Below, piece after piece: positions 50,733 through 58,553 of a stretch of DNA of 64,000 bases. Under the pieces are notes generated by a model. The model searched no databases, was not told where the DNA came from, and saw only the letters and a list, made by a program, of their open reading frames with translations. The stretch lies in the NCBI GenBank assembly GCA_038109305.1, contig JAYNIR010000002.1:192431-256430 (forward strand), given 5' to 3'. Origin of the DNA: UBA1479 sp038109305 (GTDB taxonomy: Bacteria > Pseudomonadota > Alphaproteobacteria > Rhodospirillales > Casp-alpha2). Position 1 is the first letter of the stretch; each line of letters starts with the position of its first letter. Made by a program: the position numbers and the translations under genes.

Positions 50733-51644
50733 TTAAGCGGATTTGGCCTGCGCCGCCGCATAAAACAATTGCGGTTCCGGCACGGCGAAGTCAGCCGGGT
50801 TCAGGAAGATCGTCGTCCGCTTGGCAAGGCGCGGCAGGTTTTCGTCGAACGATCCCCGTTTGTGCCAGACGCGGGCGTTGTCCCAATGCAAAACGTCGCC
50901 GTTGCGCCATGAATGCGTATAGATGAACCGATCCTGCAGCATGTGCGTTTTAAAGTCTTCGAGGAACGCCTGCGTTTCGGCCTCGTCCATGCCGTCGATG
51001 GTGACGGTCTTGTTGGGATCCATGTAGAGCGTTTCGCGGCCTGTCACGGGGTCTGTCATGATCGTGTCATGCGGCTGTGGCGGCGTGCGGTCGTGCAGAA
51101 CCTTGAGCCGGTCCTTGTCTTTCTCGAAATCTTTTTCGATGCCGTAGCCTTTTTTGTAACCATACTTGGCGACGGCTTTTTTGCCGGCGATCTTTTCACG
51201 CATGTCAGCGGGCATGCATTCCAGACCCAATTGTGTGTTGCAGTAGGACGTCAGGCCGTCGCCTTCCGGCATGTCGCAGCCGTAAAGGATCGAGCCCGAG
51301 GCCGGACGCTCGCGGTAAATCTGATCGTGGTGCCATAGCAGCTCATAGGCGCCCAAGCCGCCCAAGGGCCGGCCGTTCGGCTTCATCAGCGCGGTGACGT
51401 AAATGATTTCCGGGTGTTTCGGCGAATACATGTCGTCGCGCACCAGATGATCCAGAACGCCGAACCGGCGGCTGTAGGCGACCTGCTCACTTTCCGTCAG
51501 GCTCTGGCGGCAGAACAGAAGGATCGGTTCCTTCTGCCACAGCTTGTAGATGGCGTCGAAGGTGGCGTCGTCGAGATTGGCCAAGTCGACGCCCTGGATC
51601 TCGAGGCCAAAGGATTTGCACAGCGGGCGGGTCTTCAGTTCCAT
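50733..51644 (-). CDS. TauD/TfdA-family Fe(II)/2-oxoglutarate dioxygenase
   Basis: 303 aa. Iron facial triad: H-x-D in LLWHHDQIYRERPA and distal His in LHWDNARVWHKRG; 2-oxoglutarate Arg in LAKRTTIFLN. The N-terminal LCKSFGLEIQGVDLANLDDA and ILLFCRQSLTESEQVAYSR are characteristic of TauD. Members cleave sulfonates or hydroxylate aromatic acids. ATG 51642-51644. The promoter has the TTGTATACAT palindrome 52 bp upstream, and a normal-length leader. Confidence 0.9.
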   Translation of the reverse strand: MELKTRPLCKSFGLEIQGVDLANLDDATFDAIYKLWQKEPILLFCRQSLTESEQVAYSRRFGVLDHLVRDDMYSPKHPEIIYVTALMKPNGRPLGGLGAYELLWHHDQIYRERPASGSILYGCDMPEGDGLTSYCNTQLGLECMPADMREKIAGKKAVAKYGYKKGYGIEKDFEKDKDRLKVLHDRTPPQPHDTIMTDPVTGRETLYMDPNKTVTIDGMDEAETQAFLEDFKTHMLQDRFIYTHSWRNGDVLHWDNARVWHKRGSFDENLPRLAKRTTIFLNPADFAVPEPQLFYAAAQAKSA

Positions 51645-51696
51645 CACGGAGACAATCCTTGGGTTTCCAGGGGAGCGCGATTTTTGTTGCCAAATA

Positions 51697-51706
51697 TTGT
51701 ATACAT
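51697..51706. promoter_or_regulatory. TTGTATACAT palindrome upstream of the TauD-type dioxygenase gene
   Basis: Nine of ten positions match the TTGTATACAA sites at 113-122 and 46982-46991. On the minus strand it reads ATGTATACAATA, containing TACAAT as a -10-like hexamer about 50 bp upstream of the start. Same candidate regulator or promoter class as the other two. Confidence 0.45.
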
Positions 51707-51751
51707 TCGTGGTCCCCCGGCAATCGGGAAATTGCACGTTTCGTGGGATTC

Positions 51752-52379
51752 CTAGGGCCGGGCGGCGGCGAACAGCTGCTCGCGGACCCAGGCATGACCA
51801 GGGTCCTTGTCGACCCGCGGATGCTAGCATGCGCTGACCTCGACCCTGGGCAGGTCGAACAGCGAGTCGAACCGGCGGAGCGTCGCGCCCACGCAATCCG
51901 CGATGCGCTTCGGCACCAGGGCCAGTATGTCGCTCGCCCAAACTATTCCCAGCATCAGGTGAAACCCGGGAAGCGACACCGCCACCCGGCGGGAAACGCC
52001 CAACCCCGCTAGCGTGTCGTCAACCGGAGTGGCGAATTCGCCGCCGACGGGCGAAACAACCGCATGTTCCTGCCCGCAATAGGCGGCAAGGAACAACCGC
52101 CGCCCCCGGAAGGGATGATCCCTCCGGGCGACGCAGACATAGTCCTCCCGGAACAGCCGCCGTGACGGCAATCCCACGGCCCACGGTTCATCCGTCACCA
52201 AGGCAAGGTCGGCCGAACCCTGCGCTAGTCGCTCCGCAAGCGACTTGCCCGTTTCGGCCAGCACGGCAACCCTGATGCCCGGCGCCGCGTTGCGCACCCG
52301 CGCGACGAACGCGGGCAGAACGGCCTGCTGCACGCAGTTGTTGCCGGTGACGGTGACGGTCAGATCGAACCGGCCCGGC
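51752..52379 (-). pseudogene. LysR-type regulator, substrate-binding half only
   Basis: Begins abruptly at about 52379 with GRFDLTVTVTGNNCVQQAVL, the normal first strand of the LysR effector domain, and continues with FVARVRNAAPGIRVAVLAET and EDYVCVARRDHPFRGRR to DLPRVEVSAC. TAG at 51824-51826 takes the place of the usual Trp in the final -x-W-H-P segment; after it HPRVDKDPGHAWVREQLFAA continues to 51752. The helix-turn-helix half is missing and is replaced by part of a YdbH-like gene. Confidence 0.75.
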
Positions 52380-53069
52380 AAGAGCCAGGTTGCCGGACAG
52401 GCCTTCGGCGCGAATGCCCGCCGCTTCGGCACGACCGTCGGCGATGTCGATTTTCGCGTCCAGATCCAGCGCCGCTATCAGCGCCAGGACCGCGCTGATC
52501 CCGGCCGAACCCAGCGCATGCTCCGCCACGGCCTTCAACACCGGGACGGCAATCGCGCCGTCCGTGTCCGATCCGATTTCCGCGCGGTCCAGGCGAACCA
52601 TCACCGGACCCTGCGGCGTCAGCACCCGGATCGTCGCATCGCTGAGAACAAATTTATCCGCCGGCGGCGAACCGCCCGCCGCTTCCGGTTTGCCGCCTGC
52701 GCCCAGCAGCGGCGTCAGCAGCCCGGCGTCGACAGCGCCGCCGGATATATCAACGGTCAGGCCAAGCCCCAACAGGCCGACCTCCACCACGCGGGGTTTC
52801 ATGAACGCGGGCCACGACAGGTCGAGCGTCAGGCGTTTCAACCGTACCCGTTTGCCGCCCGCGCCGATTTCCAAATCGTTTGCGGCAGCGCGCGAGGGCG
52901 TCAGGTCCGAAATTGAAAGTTTCGCCTGCGTGACGCCCAGTCCGCCGAGCACCCGAAGCGCCGCCTTTTCCGCAAGCAGCAGCTGCGCCGCCCACAGCGC
53001 CCCCGCCCCGGCCAAAAGGACGACGGCAAGACCGGCCGAGATTTTCTGCCAGGCTTTCAAAGTCCGCAC
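52380..53069 (-). pseudogene. YdbH-like envelope protein, truncated at a LysR junction
   Basis: N-terminal membrane anchor (ISAGLAVVLLAGAGALWAAQ) and an AsmA-like beta region, as in YdbH-type intermembrane lipid-transfer proteins, which are usually 900 aa or more. At about 52375-52380 the YdbH frame (GNLALAGPV) is replaced, on the same DNA, by the LysR frame. The YdbH frame ends at 52188 in junk. So only about 230 residues remain. Probably a deletion joined two genes. Confidence 0.6.
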
Positions 53070-53111
53070 GCGGGCGATCCTCCCATATGGAAGATCATAC
53101 CCGATCGGCGG

Positions 53112-54644
53112 CTAGAGCGGGATGTTGCCGTGTTTCTTCCAGGGATTTTCCAGCTGCTTATCCTTCAGCATGCGAAGGCTCTTACAGATGCGGAGCCGCG
53201 TGTTGTGCGGCATGATCACGTCGTCGATGAAACCCCGGTGCCCGGCGATGAACGGATTGGCGAAGCGGGTGCGGTATTCCTCCGTCCGTTTGGCGATTTT
53301 TTCGGCATCGCCCAGGTCCTGGCGAAAAATGATTTCAACCGCGCCCTTGGGGCCCATGACGGCGATTTCCGCCGTCGGCCACGCCAGGTTGACGTCGCCC
53401 CGCAGGTGTTTGGACGACATCACGTCATACGCCCCGCCGTAAGCCTTGCGGGTGATGATCGTGACCTTGGGCACAGTCGCCTCGGCATAGGCGTACAACA
53501 GTTTCGCGCCGTGCTTGATGATGCCGCCGTATTCCTGCGCCGTGCCGGGCAAGAACCCGGGCACGTCGACGAAAGTGACGATCGGGATGTTGAACGCGTC
53601 GCAGAATCGCACAAACCGCCCCGCCTTGATCGACGATGAAATATCCAAACACCCCGCCAGCACCATGGGCTGATTGGCGACGATGCCGACGGTCGAACCT
53701 TCCATGCGGCCGAACCCAGTGATTATGTTGCCCGCGTAATTGGGCTGCAGTTCGAAAAAATCGCCCTCGTCCAGAACCTTGGTGATCAGTTCCTTCATGT
53801 CATAGGGCTTATTGGGATTTTCCGGCACCAGGGTATCGAGCGATATCTCAACCCGGTCGTGGGGATCGGGCGTCGGCCGCGTCGGCGGTTTTTCTTTGTT
53901 ATTGGCGGGCAGGTAGTCGACGAATCGGCGCAGGTACAACAGCGCCTCCATGTCGTCCTTGAATGCCTTGTCGGCGACGCCGGATTTCGACGTGTGGGTT
54001 GATGCGCCGCCCAGTTCTTCCTGAGTGACTTCTTCGTGCGTCACGGTCTTCACCACGTCGGGGCCGGTGACGAACATGTAGGATGAATCCTGGACCATGA
54101 AGATGAAGTCGGTCATCGCCGGCGAATAGACAGCACCCCCCGCGCACGGCCCCATGATGCACGAAATCTGCGGCACCACGCCGGACGCCATGACGTTCCG
54201 TTGAAACACCTCGGCATACCCGGCTAAGGAGTCGATGCCTTCCTGAATCCGCGCGCCGCCGGAATCGTTCAGCCCGATCACGGGCGCGCCCACCTTCATC
54301 GCGTGGTCCATGACCTTGCAGATTTTCTCCGCATGGGATTCAGACAGCGAACCGCCGAACACGGTGAAGTCCTGGCTGAACACGAAAACCAATCGCCCGT
54401 TTATGGTGCCATACCCGGTGACGACGCCGTCCGACGGGACTTTCTGGTCCTCCATGCCAAAATCGGTGCACCGGTGTTCGACGAACATGTCCCATTCTTC
54501 GAACGAGCCCGGATCGAGCAGCACGTCCAGCCGTTCGCGGGCCGTCAATTTGCCTTTCGCGTGCTGGGCGTCGATCCGCTTTTGGCCGCCGCCCAGGCGG
54601 GCGCGGTCGCGTTTTTCTTCCAACTGCCGGATGATGTCGAACAT
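53112..54644 (-). CDS. pccB: Propionyl-CoA carboxylase beta (carboxyltransferase) subunit
   Basis: 510 aa. Crotonase-like carboxyltransferase with N-terminal KLTARERLDVLLDPGSFEEW, the acyl-CoA-binding GGARIQEGIDSLAGYAEVF and the second-half biotin-site motif VDVPGFLPGTAQEYGGIIKH, then MGPKGAVEIIFRQ. Length fits PccB. It partners PccA at 41883, 9 kb away. ATG 54642-54644; the longer upstream frame is Arg/Gly-rich and rejected. Confidence 0.94.
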   Translation of the reverse strand: MFDIIRQLEEKRDRARLGGGQKRIDAQHAKGKLTARERLDVLLDPGSFEEWDMFVEHRCTDFGMEDQKVPSDGVVTGYGTINGRLVFVFSQDFTVFGGSLSESHAEKICKVMDHAMKVGAPVIGLNDSGGARIQEGIDSLAGYAEVFQRNVMASGVVPQISCIMGPCAGGAVYSPAMTDFIFMVQDSSYMFVTGPDVVKTVTHEEVTQEELGGASTHTSKSGVADKAFKDDMEALLYLRRFVDYLPANNKEKPPTRPTPDPHDRVEISLDTLVPENPNKPYDMKELITKVLDEGDFFELQPNYAGNIITGFGRMEGSTVGIVANQPMVLAGCLDISSSIKAGRFVRFCDAFNIPIVTFVDVPGFLPGTAQEYGGIIKHGAKLLYAYAEATVPKVTIITRKAYGGAYDVMSSKHLRGDVNLAWPTAEIAVMGPKGAVEIIFRQDLGDAEKIAKRTEEYRTRFANPFIAGHRGFIDDVIMPHNTRLRICKSLRMLKDKQLENPWKKHGNIPL

Positions 54645-54738
54645 GGGTCTGCCTTCGCCTTTGCCTGCCTGTCCCCTTCGGCGGGCCAAGAATACTGCCC
54701 CTTTACATGGGATTCCAGGGCTACGCCTTTCCCCTACG

Positions 54739-55467
54739 TCACGCCGCCCCGGCCCGGGCAAGGGCCAGAAACCGCGCGGCCTCGCGGATTTCCCGCATCA
54801 GCGCGTCCAGCCGGTCCGTGGCCTCTTTGTCCGCGCCCCATTTTTCGACCTGATAGGCGTCGTCCACCTGCGACGCGGCGACGGCGGCGTCCGCATCAAG
54901 CCGCCCGTCCAAAAGGGCAAGGCCGATGACCAGCGAGCCCGTCGCCTGGACAACGACGGCGACCACCGCCAGGCCGAAATCGTCCAGCGCCGCGACCGCC
55001 CTGCCCAGGCGGCCGACGGCGTCCGCCGGCTGCGTCGCGGGCAACACGCCCAATGTCACCGCGAGCCGGGCGCCGAACGTCTCGTCCGCCCAGTCGAGCA
55101 GCGGGTCCCAGGCGCCGCGCTGGCGGGCGGCCAGGTCCGCCGGGGCGTCGGCCCGGTGACACAGCAAGTCCGTTTCCGCGTACTTGGCGATGTTTGCGGC
55201 GATCGCCGGGCGTTCCTTGCCGATGCGGTCGATGGTGGTGAAAGCAAGCTGCGTCATCGGCATGGACGCAGGCGCAATCTGGTCGGCCTGCGCCCGCCAT
55301 TCGTCGGCAACCGCGTCGGCCAGCGCCGCGCCCGGCAGCTCAAGCGTCCCGCCCATGGGTGTGCGCAAGGGCCGCCCGTCGAGCAGCACCCGGATGCGCC
55401 CGGGCGCGTCGGGCGACGGGTCCGTCGAAACGGCTTTGTAAAACCGCGTGGCCCCGGGTTTCAGCAT
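54739..55467 (-). CDS. ATP12 family F1-ATPase assembly chaperone
   Basis: 242 aa. ATP12 signature: DGRPLRTPMGGTLELPGAAL near the N-terminus, WRAQADQIAPASMPMTQLAF (core helix), YAETDLLCHRADAP and WDPLLDWADETFGARL. In eukaryotes and alphaproteobacteria it helps assemble the F1 alpha subunit. Located in the conserved block with the 50-aa protein and HAD phosphatase upstream. Confidence 0.9.
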   Translation of the reverse strand: MLKPGATRFYKAVSTDPSPDAPGRIRVLLDGRPLRTPMGGTLELPGAALADAVADEWRAQADQIAPASMPMTQLAFTTIDRIGKERPAIAANIAKYAETDLLCHRADAPADLAARQRGAWDPLLDWADETFGARLAVTLGVLPATQPADAVGRLGRAVAALDDFGLAVVAVVVQATGSLVIGLALLDGRLDADAAVAASQVDDAYQVEKWGADKEATDRLDALMREIREAARFLALARAGAA

Positions 55468-55480
55468 GACGGCCGACGGC

Positions 55481-55633
55481 TTACTTGCCGAACAGGTACT
55501 TGGGGCCGCCGCCGATGCCCTTGACGGATAAGGGCTCGCCGTTGATGTCGCCGGCCATGGCGAATTTAAGCGGCGCCGAGCCGGAGCCCGCCAATACAGC
55601 CTGAACGGACAGGATTTTGATCAAACGCTTCAC
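55481..55633 (-). CDS. 50-aa protein between ATP12 and HAD genes
   Basis: Too short for usual gene lists. GTG start at 55631-55633 overlaps the HAD stop (GTGA) and is preceded by GGAGA seven bases upstream. The product starts MKRLIKILSVQAVLAGSGSA, like a short signal or anchor, and ends GGGPKYLFGK. The tight coupling on one side and the short distance to ATP12 on the other suggest a real gene. No function known to me. Confidence 0.5.
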   Translation of the reverse strand: MKRLIKILSVQAVLAGSGSAPLKFAMAGDINGEPLSVKGIGGGPKYLFGK

Positions 55634-56304
55634 GGAGCGATCTCCAACAAGTGATGAATTTGCGGCACGAGGTCGGCGAAATCGCCGATGACCGAGGCCG
55701 CGCCGGCGGCCGCGAGTTCGTCCAGACCATGATAGCCCCAGGCGACACCGATGGCGAGGGTGCCGGCGTTTCGCGACATTTCCATATCGAATGTCGTGTC
55801 GCCGACCATGACCGTGGATTCGGGCCGGGCGCCGGTATCAGCGATGGCGTTCAGGATCATCGACGGGTGCGGTTTTCCCGGGTTTCCGTCCGCTGTCTGC
55901 AGGGACAGGAAATAGTCGGACAATCCGTGTGTTTCGAGCGTCAACCTCAATCCCTGATTGCCTTTGCCCGTGGCGACGGCCATCAGCCACCCTGCCCGGG
56001 ACAATTCGGCCAGCGCCTCACGCGTGCCGGGGTATAGCGGATCATGGATCTGGCCTGCTTGGCGCAGCCCGCGCAAGGCGTGGCGGTAGCCGTCCGCCAG
56101 GATTTCCGTCTGGGCCTCCGTGGCCTCCGGGCCGGCGAGCAGCCGGATGCCCATGACCAATGGCAGGCCGACGATCCGGCGCACCGCCTCCGCCGCCGGC
56201 GGGGTCATCCCCTGGCCCTCGAACGCAGCCCGCATGGACCGGACGATGCTGTCCTGGCTATCGACCAGGGTGCCGTCGCAATCGAATATTACCAGTCTCG
56301 ACAT
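55630..56304 (-). CDS. HAD-superfamily phosphatase (Gph-like)
   Basis: 224 aa. HAD motifs: nucleophile DCDGTLVDSQD (motif I), VATGKGN (motif II), GKPHPSM (motif III) and VGDTTFDMEMSRNAG (motif IV), with a helical cap after motif I. Resembles phosphoglycolate phosphatase or a nonspecific Gph-like phosphatase. ATG 56302-56304. Part of the conserved order HAD-small protein-ATP12. Confidence 0.88.
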   Translation of the reverse strand: MSRLVIFDCDGTLVDSQDSIVRSMRAAFEGQGMTPPAAEAVRRIVGLPLVMGIRLLAGPEATEAQTEILADGYRHALRGLRQAGQIHDPLYPGTREALAELSRAGWLMAVATGKGNQGLRLTLETHGLSDYFLSLQTADGNPGKPHPSMILNAIADTGARPESTVMVGDTTFDMEMSRNAGTLAIGVAWGYHGLDELAAAGAASVIGDFADLVPQIHHLLEIAP

Positions 56305-56538
56305 GCAGTTGTATTCCCTAAGAAACCCGGGCCTTCCGGGGCCCTGGAAATACAGGGCATTAGTGAGGAATAGCGGTTTTGTCACAGATTGTTTGCATAT
56401 AAACTACATTTGTTCGATCCTGCGGCCACAGTACAATGGTGCACGATTAATAAATTGCACAATGCCCGGAAGCACCGGGCACGTGTGTTCTGAGGAACTA
56501 GTGAAACAGAACCAGGTAGGATACAAGGGGACTAAACA

Positions 56539-57045
56539 ATGAAAATCTTCGGCAGATTAACGGTTCTTGCGATGGCGGGGGCCCTGATTGCGGCGTGTTC
56601 CGCCAACGATTTGGACGCGACCAAAACAATGAAGCTGTCCGGTGACAAAGATAAAGCCATGAAAGCCCTGGGCGGCGCGAAGCCCGCGGCCAAGAAAGCG
56701 GCCAAGAAAGCGGCCAAGCCGCAGGAATTCGTCATCTTCTTCGCCCACAACAAGGCGACGTTGGATGATGAAGCCATTGGCACCGCCTACAACGTGATGG
56801 CCGCGTCCGATGCCGGCCGCCGCGTGGTCTTGCTGACCGGCCACGCCGATACGTCGGGCGACAAAGCGTACAACCGGAAGCTTTCCGAAAAACGGGCGAA
56901 CGCCGTCGCCGCCGCGTTGCGTGAAATCGGCATAGAACCCGATAAAATCCTGACCCAGTTCTTCGGCGAAGACGAACCCGCCGTGAAAACCGGTGACGGA
57001 AAACGGAACGCCAACAACCGGCGAGTCCACGTTCTGGTCAAATAA
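56539..57045 (+). CDS. OmpA-family lipoprotein
   Basis: 168 aa. Lipobox ALIAAC at residue 20, then a Lys/Ala-rich linker of repeated KKAA units (encoded by a repeated 12-nt unit around 56689-56718) and a C-terminal OmpA peptidoglycan-binding domain with LLTGHADTSGDKAYNRKLSE and NRRVHVLV. Likely a Pal-like outer-membrane or periplasmic anchor. It is on the plus strand inside an otherwise minus-strand conserved block. Followed by a good terminator. Confidence 0.82.
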   Translation: MKIFGRLTVLAMAGALIAACSANDLDATKTMKLSGDKDKAMKALGGAKPAAKKAAKKAAKPQEFVIFFAHNKATLDDEAIGTAYNVMAASDAGRRVVLLTGHADTSGDKAYNRKLSEKRANAVAAALREIGIEPDKILTQFFGEDEPAVKTGDGKRNANNRRVHVLVK

Positions 57046-57068
57046 GACCGAACCGGCAATTGAAGATA

Positions 57069-57101
57069 GGGCGGTGCGGAAACGCGCCGCCCTTTCTTTT
57101 T
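57069..57101 (+). terminator. Rho-independent terminator of the OmpA-family gene
   Basis: Stem GGGCGGTGCG / CGCGCCGCCC with a GAAA tetraloop (one T-G wobble), followed by TTTCTTTTT. It starts 24 bp after the stop. Confidence 0.85.
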
Positions 57102-57170
57102 GTACGCGGGGGACTATGCCCGCACGTCGCGCTTCGCCGGGTGGGGCTTCACGAACGGCGCTACGCGGAC

Positions 57171-57198
57171 AAAAAAAAGCCGCTCTAACGAGCGGCTT
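57171..57198 (-). terminator. Rho-independent terminator, minus strand
   Basis: GCCGCTC pairs with GAGCGGC around a four-base loop; on the minus strand the 3' side runs into eight T residues. It lies 120 bp downstream of the DUF2336-like fragment. A second hairpin lies between them, so a small RNA ending here is possible. Confidence 0.75.
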
Positions 57199-57317
57199 AG
57201 TTTCGAGGGTGAGCCGCCGCAAACCATTTGGCTTGCGACGGTACGGTGAATTCGATAAAGCGCCTCTCGCCACCGGCTAGCGTGTCATCGGTTGAATTGC
57301 CCCGGATCCGATAGCCA

Positions 57318-57590
57318 TCAAAATCTACTTATATGATATTGATGAAGCTGACCACACCCTGACAGGATCGGTCGGAATTTTCCCCGGAAATTAACAATTA
57401 ACGTTAGTTTTTCGCGTTTTTCAAAAAACGCTTCGACGGGTCTGACCGTCAGCGCATTGCCTTTGTTGTCTAACAGATCCATGATCGTTTCCGACAACCG
57501 GGCGCGCCCCTTGGTCGACTTTTCCCGCGCGAGTCTCAACAGAAACTCTTGATCGAAGGTCGGCGTGCTATCGTCTTTTCGGTCGCTCAT
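57318..57590 (-). pseudogene. DUF2336-like protein, N-terminal fragment
   Basis: 90 aa from ATG 57588-57590. The first 45 residues, with FDQEFLLRLAREKSTKGRAR and LSETIMDLL, match the opening of DUF2336 proteins (usually about 350-400 aa), then the sequence turns into unrelated residues before a stop at 57318. It probably is a truncated remnant. It lies 10 bp after the broken response regulator on the same strand. Confidence 0.5.
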
Positions 57591-57600
57591 CGTGCTTCCA

Positions 57601-58263
57601 TTACTCCGTCGCGGCTTCTTGGGATAGCAGATAACCGACGCCACGCAGTGTATGTACGCTGATGTTCGCGCCGTTCTGGTTCAGCCGTTTGCGAAGCCGC
57701 AATACGTGAACTTCGACGGAATTCGACGACATTTCCTCGTCTAACCCGTAAATCTTGTCTTCCAACACCGTTTTGGGCACCACGCGGCCGTAAGGCCGCA
57801 TCAACTATTCCAGAACGCCCATTTCCCGGCGGGAGGTCGAAATCGGTTCGTCATCGATGCGGACTTACCGCGCCGTCGTATCGAAGGATACGTTTCCCGC
57901 CGTCATCACCATGCCGAGCGCGCCGCCGCGCCGGCGCAACAGCGCGCGTATGCGGGCGACAAGCTCCGCCATCTCAAACGGCTTTAGTGTTCAGCCCGTC
58001 GACGCGGTCTTCGAGACCGCCCGCGCAGTCAGAATCAGCATCGGGACGAGAATGCCCCAGTCACGCCAGGTGCGCAGCAAGTTCAGCCCGTCTGTATCGG
58101 GCAAGCCGAGATCGAGAATGATCGCATCGTATTGGACGCTCGCCACGGCCGCATCGGCGGCGCTGCCGGTGTCTGCGATATCGTCGGCAAAGGATTCGTT
58201 CTCAAGGCCGAACTTAATTGACTCGGCGAACCGGGTATGACCCTCGAAGAGAAGAAGCCTCAT
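57601..58263 (-). pseudogene. OmpR/PhoB-type response regulator, multiply disrupted
   Basis: Receiver half (ATG 58261-58263): LLLFEGHTRFAESIKFGLEN and IILDLGLPDTDGLNLLRTW with the phospho-Asp. After LILTAR the frame breaks near 57983-57992, with loss of the usual GADDY segment. Then KPFEMAELVARIRALLRRRG, a TAA (57865-57867), SRREMGVLE, a TAG (57805-57807), and LMRPYGRVVPKTVLEDKIYG to the winged-helix end GVGYLLSQ. A frameshift or deletion plus two stops show long-standing decay. Confidence 0.85.
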
Positions 58264-58553
58264 GTCAACTGAGCTTCATTGTCTGCACGGCGATCCAGCT
58301 GATTGGTTTTCCAAAGTCAGGCGGAACCGATCGGTGTCGTTGACTTCCCTCAAGGCACTGTCTCGATTCAGGGCTCTGTTCGTGGCCGCGGAGGGATTAC
58401 AGGTTCGGCCACCCCGCACGACATTATGAATTTTAACACCGAGCAGCCGCGGCCCAAAACGCCGCATTCCGGTTCCGATATTTCCCTCTTTTACCCCAAA
58501 CGCCGGGCCATCCGGCAACCAAAAAAGGCATCTTGTCCAAAGCCGGCCGAGGT

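Noticed and set aside
50733..51941. 402-aa version of the TauD-type protein
   Set aside because: The extra 99 N-terminal residues are not family-like and cross the promoter palindrome; ATG 51642-51644 begins the family's normal N-terminus.
9316..57807. TAG reassigned to an amino acid
   Set aside because: Several intact genes end in TAG (nitrilase-family, first TSUP, pccB, PadR-like), and the lesion sites also include TAA and frameshifts. Kept only as a low-weight finding on suppression.
58370..58460. tRNA-like folding with GCCGCGG/CCGCGGC ends
   Set aside because: No convincing D-arm, anticodon arm or T-arm; the ends are self-complementary GC-rich words.
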